DNA of 64,000 nucleotides from assembly GCF_005435165.1 (NCBI RefSeq), contig NZ_SGUC01000006.1:1-64000 (forward strand). Reading direction: 5' to 3'. The position numbers and the translations under genes were made by a program. The number at the start of each line of letters is the position of its first letter. Positions within the stretch are counted from its first letter, which is position 1. This DNA comes from Halorubrum sp. GN11_10-6_MGM (lineage in GTDB: Archaea > Halobacteriota > Halobacteria > Halobacteriales > Haloferacaceae). Positions 8,333 through 17,751 of the stretch are shown one piece after another. The notes under the pieces were generated by a model. That model was given only the letters and a program-made list of their open reading frames with translations, was not told the DNA's origin and searched no databases.

Positions 8333-9642
8333 GCGAGACCGACACGCGGACGACGGACGCAACGGACGGCGCGGCGCCCTCGCGGCGACCGGGTCGCGAG
8401 CGCGGGCGGGGCGACGGGAAGTTCGGCCGCTACGGCGGCCAGTACGTCCCGGAAGCGCTGATGCCGGCGATCGAGGAGCTGACCGACGCCTACGAGCGCT
8501 ACGTCCTGAACAACGAGGACGGGTTCATGGACGAGTTCCGCGAGCGCCTCGCCGACTTCGGCGGCCGCCCGACGCCACTCCAGCGCGCCGACCGCCTCTC
8601 CGAGCGCTACGACACGGAGGTGTACCTCAAGCGCGAAGACCTCCTCCACGGCGGCGCCCACAAGCTGAACAACGCGCTCGGGCAGGTCCTCTTGGCGAAG
8701 TACATGGGTAAAGAGCGCATCATCGCGGAGACCGGGGCCGGCCAGCACGGCACCGCGACCGCGATGGCGGCCGCGCACCTCGATATGCCCTGTACGATCT
8801 ACATGGGCGAGCGCGACATCAACCGCCAGCGCCCCAACGTGTTCCGGATGAAGCTCAACGGCTCGGAGGTGAAGCCGGTGACGACGGGCCGGGGCACGCT
8901 CAAGGAGGCCATCTCCGAGACGATGCGCGACTGGGCCGCAACGGTCGAGGACACCCACTACGTGATCGGCTCGATCGTCGGCCCCCACCCGTTCCCGGTG
9001 ATGGTCCGCGACTTCCAGGCGGTCATCTCCGAGGAGGCCCGCGAGCAGGCGATCGAGAAGACGGGCGGGCTCCCGACCGACGTGGTCGCCTGCGCCGGCG
9101 GCGGCTCGAACACGATGGGCGCGTTCGCCGAGTTCGTCGACGACGAGTCCGTCGCGCTCCGCGCGGTCGAGGCCGGCGGATCGACCCTCGAAGTCGACGA
9201 GGAGGCGGGCGTGGCGCCCAACTCCGCGTCGCTTTTCGCGGGCGAGGAGGGCGTCCTCCACGGCGCCCGCACGAAGCTGCTCCAGGACTCCGACGGGCAG
9301 ATCATGGAGAGCCACTCGGTGTCGTCCGGGCTCGACTACGCCGGCGTCGGCCCCGAGCTCGCGTACCTCGTCGACGAGGGGCGCGTGGAGCCGGTCGCGG
9401 TCGACGACGACGCCGCGCTGGAGGGGTTCCACCGACTCTCCTCGACGGAGGGGATAATCCCCGCCTTGGAGACGGCGCACGCGTTCGGCTACCTCGAAGA
9501 ACACCACGATGAGCTCGGCGAGCGCGTGGTCGTGAACGTCTCCGGTCGCGGGGACAAGGACCTCGACGCCGCCATCGAGGAGACGGACCAGCGAGACCTG
9601 CCGAACGCGCCGGACATGTCGATGTTCACGGAGGGGATCTGA
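8329..9642 (+). CDS. trpB: tryptophan synthase beta subunit
   Basis: The 437-residue PLP enzyme condenses indole with serine. The PLP lysine sits in HGGAHKLNN (Lys112); the phosphate-binding loop GGGSN and the C-terminal [10 protein letters not shown] are present. The first 30 residues are a Thr/Asp/Arg-rich extension before [15 protein letters not shown], where family members normally begin. ATG at 8329 overlaps the trpC stop by four bases, and trpA starts at the base after its stop, so the three genes are tightly coupled. This is the TrpB1 type that partners TrpA, judging from the neighbouring trpA and normal length. Confidence 0.97.
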   Translation: MSETDTRTTDATDGAAPSRRPGRERGRGDGKFGRYGGQYVPEALMPAIEELTDAYERYVLNNEDGFMDEFRERLADFGGRPTPLQRADRLSERYDTEVYLKREDLLHGGAHKLNNALGQVLLAKYMGKERIIAETGAGQHGTATAMAAAHLDMPCTIYMGERDINRQRPNVFRMKLNGSEVKPVTTGRGTLKEAISETMRDWAATVEDTHYVIGSIVGPHPFPVMVRDFQAVISEEAREQAIEKTGGLPTDVVACAGGGSNTMGAFAEFVDDESVALRAVEAGGSTLEVDEEAGVAPNSASLFAGEEGVLHGARTKLLQDSDGQIMESHSVSSGLDYAGVGPELAYLVDEGRVEPVAVDDDAALEGFHRLSSTEGIIPALETAHAFGYLEEHHDELGERVVVNVSGRGDKDLDAAIEETDQRDLPNAPDMSMFTEGI

Positions 9643-10497
9643 ATGGCGGAGACGGGCAACTCCGACGCGATCGCCGCGGCGTTCGCCGACGGCCCCGCCT
9701 ACGTCCCCTACCTCGTCGTCGGCGACCCGGACTACGAGTCGTCGAAGGCGTACGTCGAGGCGTTAGACCGCGGCGGCGCCGACGTGATCGAACTCGGCCT
9801 TCCCTTCTCCGAGCCGATCGCCGAGGGGTCGACGATCCAAGAGGCCCTCGTCCGCTCGCTCGACGCGGGGATGACGCCGGAGCGCTTCTTCGAGTTCGCG
9901 GAGGAGGTCGACGTCGACGCCGCCGTAGTGTGTATGACGTACTACAACCTGATCTACCAGTTCGGCACCGATCCCGGCCCGCGCCCCTTCGTCGAGCGCG
10001 CCGCCGCGGCCGGGATTCAGGGGCTCGTCGTCCCCGACCTGCCGGCCGAGGAGGCGGACCCGCTGCGAGCGGCCTGCGACGAGTTCGGCCTCGACCTCGT
10101 CTTCATCGTCGCGCCGACCACGCGCGGCGACCGCCTCGACCGGATCATGGAACACGTCTCCGGCTACGTGTACGTTCAGGCGCGTCTCGGCACGACCGGC
10201 GCCCGCGACGACGTCTCGGACCAGACGACCGCGAGCCTCGACCGGCTCCGCGAGTACGACGTGCCGAAGGCGGTCGGGTTCGGCATCTCGACCGGCGAGC
10301 ACGCCGAGCGGATCGTCGCGGGCGGCGCCGACGGGATCATCGTCGGCTCGGCGCTCGTCGACCTCGTCGCCGAAGGCGTCGAGGACGACCTGTCGGCCGA
10401 GGTGGTGGCCGACCGGCTGGAGGCCCTCTCCCGCGAACTCACGGACGGCGCGGAGCGCGGCTACCGCTCCCGGACCGAGACGGTCGAGTCCGCCTGA
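9643..10497 (+). CDS. trpA: tryptophan synthase alpha subunit
   Basis: The 284-residue TIM barrel cleaves indole-3-glycerol phosphate to indole and glyceraldehyde 3-phosphate. The catalytic Glu is in [11 protein letters not shown] (Glu50). The second catalytic residue, an Asp in the well-studied bacterial enzyme (SDPLADG), is Glu here (SEPIAEG, Glu61), a conservative change. Other landmarks are [26 protein letters not shown] and GFGIST. The gene starts directly after the trpB stop. A 20-residue basic/acidic tail follows the barrel. Confidence 0.96.
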   Translation: MAETGNSDAIAAAFADGPAYVPYLVVGDPDYESSKAYVEALDRGGADVIELGLPFSEPIAEGSTIQEALVRSLDAGMTPERFFEFAEEVDVDAAVVCMTYYNLIYQFGTDPGPRPFVERAAAAGIQGLVVPDLPAEEADPLRAACDEFGLDLVFIVAPTTRGDRLDRIMEHVSGYVYVQARLGTTGARDDVSDQTTASLDRLREYDVPKAVGFGISTGEHAERIVAGGADGIIVGSALVDLVAEGVEDDLSAEVVADRLEALSRELTDGAERGYRSRTETVESA

Positions 10498-10595
10498 GGC
10501 GGCGCGCCGCGCCGGACCGATACGAACCAATACGGCCCCGAACGAAACCGACTTACCTCCGATTGCCACACCCTCACACAACGACCGACCTCACA

Positions 10596-11387
10596 ATGAC
10601 AGCAGGACTCTCGGCACGACTCGACCGCATCTCCACGAACGACCGATACCTCATCGTCCCGATGGACCACGGGATCACGATGGGCGCCGTCGAAGGGCTC
10701 GTCGACATCGAGTCGACCATCGACGGCGTCACGAGCGGCGGGGCGGACGCGGTACTCACGCAGCGAGGGATCGCCGACCGCGTCCACCCGAACAAGAACG
10801 ACGCGGGGTACATCGTCCACCTCAACGGCTCGACGACGATCGGTCCCGACGAGAGCGACAAGCGCGTCACCGGCACCGCGGAGGACGCCGTACGCGCCGG
10901 CGCCGACGCCGTCTCCTTCCACATCAACGTCGGCTCAGACCACGAGCCGGACCAGATCGAGGAGCTCGCCGAGCTGACCGCCGACGCCGAACGGCTCGGG
11001 CTCCCCGTCCTCGCGATGGCGTACGCGCGCGGTCCGGGCGTCGACGAATCCGATCCCGAGTCGCTCGGCCACGCCGTCCGGCTCGCCGAAGAGCTCGGCG
11101 CCGACGTGGTGAAGACGGGCTACTCCGGCGACGGCGACTCGTTCGCGCGCGTCACCGAGTCGACCCGCCTCCCGGTCGTCATCGCCGGCGGCTCGAAGGG
11201 GACCGACCGCGAGACGGTCGAGATGGTCCGCGGCGCGATGGACGGCGACGCCGCCGGAGTGTCGATGGGACGGTCGATCTTCCAGCACGAGGACCCCGAG
11301 GGGATCGCGCGGGCGGTGTCGTCGGTCGTCCACGAGGACGCGAGCGTCGAGGAGGCGCTCCGAGCCGGCGGGTTCGTCGAGGCGTAA
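10596..11387 (+). CDS. aroA': 2-amino-3,7-dideoxy-D-threo-hept-6-ulosonate synthase (archaeal shikimate route, step 1)
   Basis: The 263-residue protein is of the archaeal class I aldolase type that makes the precursor of 3-dehydroquinate from 6-deoxy-5-ketofructose phosphate and aspartate semialdehyde. Visible landmarks are VPMDHGITMG, a Schiff-base lysine in DVVKTGYSGD, IAGGSKGTDRE, and GVSMGRSIFQHEDP. Fructose-bisphosphate aldolases of the same fold are close relatives. The position next to trpCBA, and the dehydroquinate synthase II gene 1.8 kb away, favour the shikimate function. About 100 bases separate it from trpA, so it may have its own promoter (ACTTACCT near 10551). Confidence 0.9.
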   Translation: MTAGLSARLDRISTNDRYLIVPMDHGITMGAVEGLVDIESTIDGVTSGGADAVLTQRGIADRVHPNKNDAGYIVHLNGSTTIGPDESDKRVTGTAEDAVRAGADAVSFHINVGSDHEPDQIEELAELTADAERLGLPVLAMAYARGPGVDESDPESLGHAVRLAEELGADVVKTGYSGDGDSFARVTESTRLPVVIAGGSKGTDRETVEMVRGAMDGDAAGVSMGRSIFQHEDPEGIARAVSSVVHEDASVEEALRAGGFVEA

Positions 11388-11395
11388 CGGCGTCG

Positions 11396-11404
11396 CGTTT
11401 TTCC
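11396..11404 (+). terminator. possible T-rich terminator
   Basis: GTTTTTCC directly follows the aminodeoxyheptulosonate synthase gene, in the short gap before the convergent HTTM gene. Confidence 0.3.
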
Positions 11405-11410
11405 GGCGTT

Positions 11411-13042
11411 TCAGCAGGCGACGCGTATCTGCCGCTCTCGCTCCGGCTCTCCCACGGCCCCGCTCGCGTCGACAGCCTGCTCGACGTGGAAGACGGTCAC
11501 GGACTGTAACTCGCGGTCCGAACGCTCGCAGAGGTACGACGCCACCGGTCGGTACCGCGACTCCCCCGCGTTCTTCATCCGGAACCCGAACTGATGCCAG
11601 AGGGTCGTCGGATACGTCTCCGCCGCGTCGGGCGGTCGGTCGTACGTGGGCTCCTCGCCGTCGCGGAGGTCGATTGCGTCGCCCGATTCGAGCGTGCCCG
11701 CGGCGACGTACCAGCCCGAGGCGTCCGGGGGGTTCGGGGCGAAGAAGGACCAGCTCACCTCCGACAGCTCGCCGACCGACTCCGACGCCGGGAGGTCGAC
11801 GAGCCCGACCCCCGCGGCCTGCCACCACACGAGCGCGACGAAGACCCCCACGAGCAGCGCGGCGGCTCCGACCCCGATCACGCGACGGCCCCGTGACGGG
11901 GTCGAGGACGCGGTCCCCGCGTCGGCTCCGCCGTCGTTCCGGCGCGGGCGGCTCCGATCCGCGAGCCGCAGGGACTCGGGGCGCTTCGGCGCGACGGCCT
12001 CGACGCGGTCCCACGCGCCGGGCGGGAGGAACAGGAGGAGGATCGCGCCCATGACGAACGGGAACACGGCGAGTCGCATCGTCGCGGCCATCCCGAGGTG
12101 CGCGGAGACGAACGCGGCGACGAGTGTGGTCCTCGACCGCCCGGTCGCGACGACCAGCAGGGGCGAGACGGAGAGGAGCGCGATCCAGAGCCAGTTGACC
12201 GCGGTGAGGGCCGCGGCGTACTCCGAGACGAGCGGTCCCAGCCCCACGGTGAACTCCCCCAACTGGAAGATCCGGGAAACGGCGCCCCCCGACATCCAGG
12301 CGTCGCTCCGGTACTTCGAGACCGCGTTCGCCGCGTATATCGACACGAACGTCAGGAGCGTGACCGCCGTGGCGATCGAACAGACCCGCGGGTCGGCGGG
12401 TTCCCCCCGATCGCCACTCGCTCGCTCGTCGGCGCCGTCGCGGCCGTCAGCGCTGTCGCGGCTGTCCCCGCCGTCGGCACCGTTGCGGACGCCACCGCCG
12501 CCGCCGCCGCGACCGTCCCCGCCGTCGCGATCGCCTCGCCGGTCCGAACCGAGCGACCAGCGGGCGTCGAGCGGGATGAAGAGGCTCAGGAACAGGAACG
12601 CGACCAGAATCGTGTTCCCGCCGTTGAGCACGTACGGGTTCCTCGCGTACAGCGACGCGAGCAGGACGAACGAGAGGCCGGTCGCCGCCCGCGTGCGATA
12701 GCCGACCAGAAGGCAGACGGCGGCGATGGCGGCGACCGCGAGGAGCCCCGTCTGGACCCGCGCCGACCCGGATATCGCGAACAGCGACGCGCGCTCCAAC
12801 AGCGGGAAGGCCTCGGCGAGCGTCGATCGCGGGAGGACGCCGCCGTCGGTGTAGAACGTCCGCACCGCCGGGAGGCGATAGACCAGCAGATCCGCGAGGA
12901 CGACGAGCGCCACCGCGATCCGGAACGCGCCGAGCGCTCGCGGATCGATCCCGAGGTGCGGCCGGGCGCGGTCGCGGAGGGATTCGCGCGCCGCGGCGTA
13001 TCGCGACCCCGCATTCGAGAGGCGCTGGCGTGGTGGCGTCAT
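11411..13042 (-). CDS. HTTM-domain membrane protein (vitamin K-dependent carboxylase-like N-terminus)
   Basis: The protein is 543 residues. An N-terminal region with several hydrophobic helices (roughly residues 25-330) includes the HTTM-like blocks DPRALGAFRIAVALVVLADL, FYTDGGVLPR and the region around RSDAWMSGGAVSR. A low-complexity Gly/Asp/Arg linker sits near residues 165-215. The C-terminal part after a last TM segment (VFVALVWWQAAG) has WSFFAPNPPDASGWYV and ends as an extracytoplasmic domain. HTTM proteins are membrane-bound, of unknown function in archaea. It is on the opposite strand between two shikimate-route genes: convergent with the first, divergent from the second. Confidence 0.85.
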   Translation of the reverse strand: MTPPRQRLSNAGSRYAAARESLRDRARPHLGIDPRALGAFRIAVALVVLADLLVYRLPAVRTFYTDGGVLPRSTLAEAFPLLERASLFAISGSARVQTGLLAVAAIAAVCLLVGYRTRAATGLSFVLLASLYARNPYVLNGGNTILVAFLFLSLFIPLDARWSLGSDRRGDRDGGDGRGGGGGGVRNGADGGDSRDSADGRDGADERASGDRGEPADPRVCSIATAVTLLTFVSIYAANAVSKYRSDAWMSGGAVSRIFQLGEFTVGLGPLVSEYAAALTAVNWLWIALLSVSPLLVVATGRSRTTLVAAFVSAHLGMAATMRLAVFPFVMGAILLLFLPPGAWDRVEAVAPKRPESLRLADRSRPRRNDGGADAGTASSTPSRGRRVIGVGAAALLVGVFVALVWWQAAGVGLVDLPASESVGELSEVSWSFFAPNPPDASGWYVAAGTLESGDAIDLRDGEEPTYDRPPDAAETYPTTLWHQFGFRMKNAGESRYRPVASYLCERSDRELQSVTVFHVEQAVDASGAVGEPERERQIRVAC

Positions 13043-13162
13043 GCGGAGGTGTACGTCTGAGGATGCTAGCTCAGCGATAAGTGCTTTGTCGTCCGCCTCG
13101 CGCCGTCCGCAACGCCCGACCCTTTCGCAGTTTTCAAGCCGGCGGGCCGTGAGGTTCCGGCA

Positions 13163-14335
13163 ATGACACGCACGGTCTGGGTCAAAGCCGACGGCGCCGT
13201 CGGCGACTGGGAGGCGCGGAAGCGACGGGTCACGGCCGCCATCGAGGCCGGCGCGGACTGGGTGCTCGTCGACGAGGACGACGTCGGGCGCGTCCGGGAA
13301 CTCGGCGACGTGAACGTGGCGGCGTTCCGCTCCGACGCCGACGTGATCGACGACGCCGAGAGCGACGCCGAGGCCGACGCGTACTTCGTCGGGAAGGGCG
13401 GCGAGGGCGACGGGACGATCGACATGCCCGAGGACCTCTCCGGGTCGGCGGACCTCACCACGCTTCGCCGGCGCGACGACCGCGCGCAGGGCGCGTACGT
13501 CCGCGTCCTCGACACCGAGTACGAGGCGTTCGCCGAGGCGGCGGCAGACGAGGCCGAGTTCACCGTGGTCATCGGCGAGGACTGGTCGATCATCCCCTTG
13601 GAGAACCTCATCGCGCGGGTCGGCGAGGAGACCCACCTCATCGCGGGCGCGACGACGGCCGCCGAGGCCCGGACCGCCTTCGAGACGCTGGAGATCGGCG
13701 CCGACGGCGTTCTCCTCGACGCGGACTCCCCCGACGAGATCCGCGGCGCGGTCGAGGCCCGCGACGCCGCCGACCGCGAGACGCTCGACCTCCGCTACGC
13801 CGAGGTGACCGCGGTCGAACAGACCGGGATGGCGGACCGCGTCTGTATCGACACGGGGTCGCTGATGGACGACAGCGAGGGGATGCTCGTCGGCTCGATG
13901 TCGCGCGGACTGTTCTTCGTCCACGCGGAGACCGCCGAGTCGCCGTACGTCGAGTCGCGCCCGTTCCGCGTGAACGCGGGCGCGGTCCACGCGTACGTCC
14001 GCAACCCCGAGGGCGGCACCAACTACCTCGCGGAGCTGTCGAGCGGCGACGAGGTCCAACTCGTCGACACCGACGGACACACCCGCGAGGCGGTGGTGGG
14101 CCGAGTGAAGATCGAAAAGCGCCCGATGTTCCGGCTTCAGGCGGAGGTCCAGACCGACGACGGAACCGATCGAGTCGAGACGCTGATTCAGAACGCCGAG
14201 ACCGTGAAGATCGCCACGAGCGAGGGGCGGAAGGCCGTTACGGAGGTCGAGCCGGGCGACGAGGCGCTCGTCTACTACGAGGACGTCGCGCGCCACTTCG
14301 GCGAGGCCGTCGAGGAGAGCATCATCGAGAAGTAG
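13163..14335 (+). CDS. aroB': 3-dehydroquinate synthase II (archaeal shikimate route, step 2)
   Basis: The 390-residue protein matches archaeal AroB': N-terminal MTRTVWVKADG, central VIGEDWSIIPLENLIA, and C-terminal blocks MLVGSMSRGLFFVHAE, PFRVNAGAVHAY and KIEKRPMFRLQAE. It oxidatively deaminates and cyclises 2-amino-3,7-dideoxyheptulosonate to 3-dehydroquinate with NAD. It partners the gene at 10596-11387. An acidic insertion (around residues 60-85) is halophile decoration. It is divergent from the HTTM gene, with a 120-base gap for two promoters. Confidence 0.95.
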   Translation: MTRTVWVKADGAVGDWEARKRRVTAAIEAGADWVLVDEDDVGRVRELGDVNVAAFRSDADVIDDAESDAEADAYFVGKGGEGDGTIDMPEDLSGSADLTTLRRRDDRAQGAYVRVLDTEYEAFAEAAADEAEFTVVIGEDWSIIPLENLIARVGEETHLIAGATTAAEARTAFETLEIGADGVLLDADSPDEIRGAVEARDAADRETLDLRYAEVTAVEQTGMADRVCIDTGSLMDDSEGMLVGSMSRGLFFVHAETAESPYVESRPFRVNAGAVHAYVRNPEGGTNYLAELSSGDEVQLVDTDGHTREAVVGRVKIEKRPMFRLQAEVQTDDGTDRVETLIQNAETVKIATSEGRKAVTEVEPGDEALVYYEDVARHFGEAVEESIIEK

Positions 14336-14336
14336 C

Positions 14337-14386
14337 GGGGTCGACCGCACGGGAGACCCCGTATGGCGAGCCGGCCATCGGCCGGC
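14337..14386 (+). terminator. two adjacent hairpins after dehydroquinate synthase II
   Basis: GGGGTC (14337-14342) pairs with GACCCC (14355-14360); GCCGGCC (14370-14376) pairs with GGCCGGC (14380-14386) around a three-base loop. The pair follows the aroB' stop directly. There is no T-run, so termination is only a guess; RNA processing or end protection is equally possible. Confidence 0.35.
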
Positions 14387-14458
14387 GAGTAGCGAGACCG
14401 AGCGGAGCGGGGTCGACGCGAACCGGTCGGAACCGGGCGTGTTCGCACCGACCCGAAC

Positions 14459-14483
14459 ACATTAGTGTGATACTTTTTATATC
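14459..14483 (+). promoter_or_regulatory. AT-rich promoter with ACATTAGTGT site
   Basis: ACATTAGTGT (14459-14468) is identical to the site before trpC and is followed by TTTTTATATC (14474-14483). The second is a strong TATA-like run but lies only about 14 bases from the ATG at 14492. The first could instead be part of the promoter at the proper distance. Confidence 0.5.
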
Positions 14484-14491
14484 GCTGTCAT

Positions 14492-15100
14492 ATGGCTGTT
14501 GTTGACGAGAGCCGTCACGTCGCAGAGTCAGGGTTCGTCGAACGGGTACAACACCTCGCGGACGCAGCGAACCCGGCGTTCGCGGCCGGGAGCTTCCTCG
14601 TGCCGCTGGCGTTTCTCGCGGCGAGCGTCGCGCTCGCGAGCACCGAACTGCTCTTCTATACGCACGTCGCTGCGGGCGCGGTGTGGTTCGGCTTCGCGCT
14701 GATCTTCCCCGCGCTCATCGGCCCGACGCTCGGCGGGTTAGACGAGGAGGCGTCGGCCGCGGTGAACAAGACGCTCATCCCGAAGGCCGTCTTCTTCCTC
14801 GTCGGCTTCTCGCTGACGACGGTGCTGTCCGGAACGGTCCTGTTGACGCCCGGCCTCGGACTCGGCTACGGCTTCGGCGGGACGTGGTCGGGGCTCGCGC
14901 TCGGTCTCGGCTGGGGGCTGTTCGCGTTCGGGCTGGCGGTCCCGCACCGGCTCCAGCTGTCGGCGTACTACGAGACGCTGTCCGCGGATCCCGACGCGTC
15001 CAAGCTCGAATCGATCGAGAAGAAGAACCTGATCGTCGGGCTGTTCGAGGGCGCGATGATGCTCGCACTCATCGTGTTGATGACCGGGTTCCGACTCTGA
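14492..15100 (+). CDS. conserved membrane protein, about five TM segments
   Basis: The protein is 202 residues. Hydrophobic segments lie near residues 30-50, 55-78, 98-120, 125-152 and 182-200. The motif THVAAGAVWFGFALIFPALIGP recalls membrane proteins of the CopD/DUF2269 kind, with a histidine in the second helix and another near VPHRLQLSAYYE. A role in haem, copper or quinone binding could be imagined, but no motif decides it. ATG at 14492 begins an acidic N-terminus. It is followed on the same strand by the CPBP protease. Confidence 0.75.
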   Translation: MAVVDESRHVAESGFVERVQHLADAANPAFAAGSFLVPLAFLAASVALASTELLFYTHVAAGAVWFGFALIFPALIGPTLGGLDEEASAAVNKTLIPKAVFFLVGFSLTTVLSGTVLLTPGLGLGYGFGGTWSGLALGLGWGLFAFGLAVPHRLQLSAYYETLSADPDASKLESIEKKNLIVGLFEGAMMLALIVLMTGFRL

Positions 15101-15182
15101 CGGGCCGCGCCGCTATCCGACACTGACAGTCTGCGTTCGCGGGCGACGCAACCGTTATCTCCCCGTCGGGAGTCGGCCCACC

Positions 15183-15983
15183 ATGGCCTCGACGGGATCT
15201 AGCTCCTCCTTCCGCACCCGATTCGGAACCGCGCTCTTGGTCGGTCTTCCCGGCATCGTCGCGCTCGTGGCGTACGTCTACCGGTCGACGCCGTCGGGGG
15301 CCGTCCCGGCCGGACTGTCCCGTCCGTCCCTCGCGCTCCTCTCCGGACTCAACCCGCTCCTGCTGCTCGTCGTCGCGTGTCTGGTCGGCGCTTACGCGGC
15401 GCCGAGGGCGGGCCTGCGGTCACACCTGCTGGACCGGGCGGGCGGCGCGGGGGTGAGAGAGCGGCTCCGTCCCGAGGTCGGCTTCGCGGTCGGGGTCGGG
15501 GTCGGCGGGAGCCTCCTCGTGCTCGCGCTCGACGTCGCGCTGGCGCCGTTCGTCGCCCGCGACCTCCCGCAGTCGGCGATCGGGGCGGCCAGACCGACCG
15601 TCGTCGACGTGCTCGCGCACGCGCCGGTCCGGTTCCTCTACGGCGGCGTCACGGAGGAACTCCTGTTGCGGTTCGGGCTCATGTCGGCGCTCACGCTCGC
15701 CGGGTGGGTCCTCGTCGGCCGCCGGGGTGACGCGCCCGGGCCGAGGGTCATCTGGGCCGCGATCGCGATCTCGGCGGTCCTGTTCGGCGTCGGCCACCTG
15801 CCTGCGCTGGCGGGAGCGGTGGGACTGACCCCGGCGCTCGTCGCTCGAACGGTCCTGTTGAACGCGGTGGCGGGCGTCGCGTTCGGGTGGCTCTACTGGC
15901 GGCGCAGCCTCGAAGCCGCGATGGTCGCGCACGCCGCGTTCCACGTGCCGCTGGTGGCGCTTTCGCTGATTCAGGTGCTCTGA
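15183..15983 (+). CDS. CPBP-family intramembrane protease (Abi/CAAX-like)
   Basis: The 266-residue protein has six or more hydrophobic segments and the three CPBP motifs: the double-glutamate motif GGVTEELLLRFG (residues 154-165), FGVGHLPA with the first histidine, and the last motif MVAHAAFHVP. These form the metal-dependent or glutamate-based protease site in the membrane. Substrates are unknown; archaeal members are mostly uncharacterised. ATG at 15183 has a TATA-like CCGTTATC about 30 bases upstream. It ends 28 bases before the convergent carboxypeptidase gene. Confidence 0.88.
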   Translation: MASTGSSSSFRTRFGTALLVGLPGIVALVAYVYRSTPSGAVPAGLSRPSLALLSGLNPLLLLVVACLVGAYAAPRAGLRSHLLDRAGGAGVRERLRPEVGFAVGVGVGGSLLVLALDVALAPFVARDLPQSAIGAARPTVVDVLAHAPVRFLYGGVTEELLLRFGLMSALTLAGWVLVGRRGDAPGPRVIWAAIAISAVLFGVGHLPALAGAVGLTPALVARTVLLNAVAGVAFGWLYWRRSLEAAMVAHAAFHVPLVALSLIQVL

Positions 15984-16011
15984 TGCGGCTGGAAAACGGG
16001 ACGACCCGTCT

Positions 16012-17538
16012 TCAGATCCCGTACAGCTCGCCGTACTTCTCGTCGACGTAGTCGAGGAAAGCGTCGGCCGAGAAGTCCTCGCCGGTGGCGCGCACCACCA
16101 GTTCGTTCGTCTCGTAGCGGGAGCCGTGCCGGTGGACGTTCTCGCCGAGCCACTCGTGGAGGTCGCCGAACTCGCCGTCGGCGATCTGCCCGTCGAGGTC
16201 GTCGATCTCCTCTTCGGCGGCCGCGAACAGCTGCGCGGCCATCACGGAGCCGAGCGAGTAGGTCGGGAAGTAGCCGAAGTTGCCGTGACTCCAGTGGATG
16301 TCCTGGAGACACCCCTCGGCGTCGTCGTCGGGGCGGACGCCGAGGTACTCCTCGTACTTGTCGTTCCAGACCTCGGGCACGTCCTCGACGTCGAGGTCGC
16401 CGCGGATCAGGTCGCGCTCGATCTCGAACCGGATCACGATGTGGAGGTGGTAGGTGAGCTCGTCCGCCTCGACCCGGATGAGGTTGTCCTCGTACACCTG
16501 GTTGAACGCCTCGTAGGCGTCCCGGACCGTCGCCGCCTCGGTCTGCGGGAAGTGCTCTTTGAACACGGGGAGGAACTCCTCCCAGAACGCCTCGCTGCGG
16601 CCGACGTGGTTCTCCCAGAGGCGCGACTGCGACTCGTGGACCGAGAGGTCGCGCGACTCGCCGAGCGGCGTGCCGAACTGTTCCTGCGGGAGCCCGAGGT
16701 TGTACTGCGCATGGCCGAACTCGTGGATCGTCGAGCCGACGGCGCCGAGCGGGTCGGTCTCGTCGAACCGCGTCGTCACGCGGCAGTCGAACTGGTTGCC
16801 GGAGGTGAACGGGTGCGAGGAGACGTCGAGGCGGCCGCGGTCGAAGTCGTAGCCGACGAGTTCGAGCGCCTCCCGCGAGAGCGCCTCCTGGTCGTCCTCC
16901 GGGAACGTCCCCTCGAAGGTGTCGACCGCGAGGTCGACGTCCGACTCGCGGATCTCGTCGATCATCGGGACGAGCGCCTCGCGGAGCTCGGTGAGGATCG
17001 ACTCGGCGCGCTCCATCGAGAGACACGGCTCGAACTCCTCGAAGAGGACCTCGTAGGGGTCGCGGTCGGGGTCGATGTGCTCGGCGTACTCGCGTTTCAG
17101 CTCGACGTGCTTCTCCAGGTAGGGCGCGAACGTCTCGAACTCGTCTTCGGCCTTCGCCTCCTCCCACGCCTGAAGCGCCTCGGAGCCGGTCTCGGAGATC
17201 TCCTCGACGAGCTCGACCGGCACGGCGTCGGCGCGCTCGTACTCGCGGCGGACCTCGCGGACCACGGCGGCCTGCTCCTCGGTGAGGTCGGCGCCGTCGA
17301 GCTCGTCGAGCAGCTCGCCCGTCTCGTCGGCGGTGACCATGTCGTGGTGGACGGAGGAGAGCGCGGAGAGCTGCTTCGACCGCGCGGGCGTGCCGCCCTC
17401 CGGCATCATCACCTGCTGGTCCCAGCCGAGGACGCCGGAGGCGCTCCCGACCGCGTTCCATCGCTGGACCCGGTCGAGGAGCGCGTCGTAAGCCTCGGGT
17501 GCGTCGCCCGTCTCGTCAGTCGCGGCTTCCGTTGCCAT
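16012..17538 (-). CDS. M32 family metallocarboxypeptidase (Taq type)
   Basis: The 508-residue protein has the M32 zinc motif HEFGH at residues 272-276, in STIHEFGHAQYN, and the typical downstream landmarks ESQSRLWENHVGRS and ELTYHLHIVIRFEIERDLI. The enzyme removes C-terminal amino acids in the cytoplasm. Length is normal for the family (about 500). ATG at 17538 gives MATEAATDE. It is divergent from threonine aldolase. Confidence 0.95.
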   Translation of the reverse strand: MATEAATDETGDAPEAYDALLDRVQRWNAVGSASGVLGWDQQVMMPEGGTPARSKQLSALSSVHHDMVTADETGELLDELDGADLTEEQAAVVREVRREYERADAVPVELVEEISETGSEALQAWEEAKAEDEFETFAPYLEKHVELKREYAEHIDPDRDPYEVLFEEFEPCLSMERAESILTELREALVPMIDEIRESDVDLAVDTFEGTFPEDDQEALSREALELVGYDFDRGRLDVSSHPFTSGNQFDCRVTTRFDETDPLGAVGSTIHEFGHAQYNLGLPQEQFGTPLGESRDLSVHESQSRLWENHVGRSEAFWEEFLPVFKEHFPQTEAATVRDAYEAFNQVYEDNLIRVEADELTYHLHIVIRFEIERDLIRGDLDVEDVPEVWNDKYEEYLGVRPDDDAEGCLQDIHWSHGNFGYFPTYSLGSVMAAQLFAAAEEEIDDLDGQIADGEFGDLHEWLGENVHRHGSRYETNELVVRATGEDFSADAFLDYVDEKYGELYGI

Positions 17539-17650
17539 ACGTCACGGATCGATCCCGGCCGTTAAGAAGGGACCGAACGCGGAACCGGCGCGCTCGGGAC
17601 CGAGCCGGTCGAAGCCGATCTGTTCGGGAGCGAGCCGGTCGGAACGCCCC

Positions 17651-17707
17651 GCGACTGCGACCGGCCTCCGCGACTGCGACCGGCCTCCGCGACTGCGACC
17701 GACCGCC
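17651..17707 (+). repeat. three tandem 19-bp repeats
   Basis: The unit GCGACTGCGACCGGCCTCC occurs at 17651-17669 and 17670-17688, with a changed third copy (GCGACTGCGACCGACCGCC) at 17689-17707. They lie in the gap between the divergent carboxypeptidase and threonine aldolase genes, 45 bases before the latter's ATG. Confidence 0.9.
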
Positions 17708-17751
17708 GAGCGCGGGATATATCCTCGCCGCCGTCGAACCGTCGGTAACAG

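Noticed and set aside
13043-14350. Upstream extension of the HTTM frame through the dehydroquinate synthase region
   Set aside because: It runs antisense to a certain gene; the HTTM protein is complete from 13042.
17651-17707. CRISPR array
   Set aside because: The repeats are directly adjacent without spacers.
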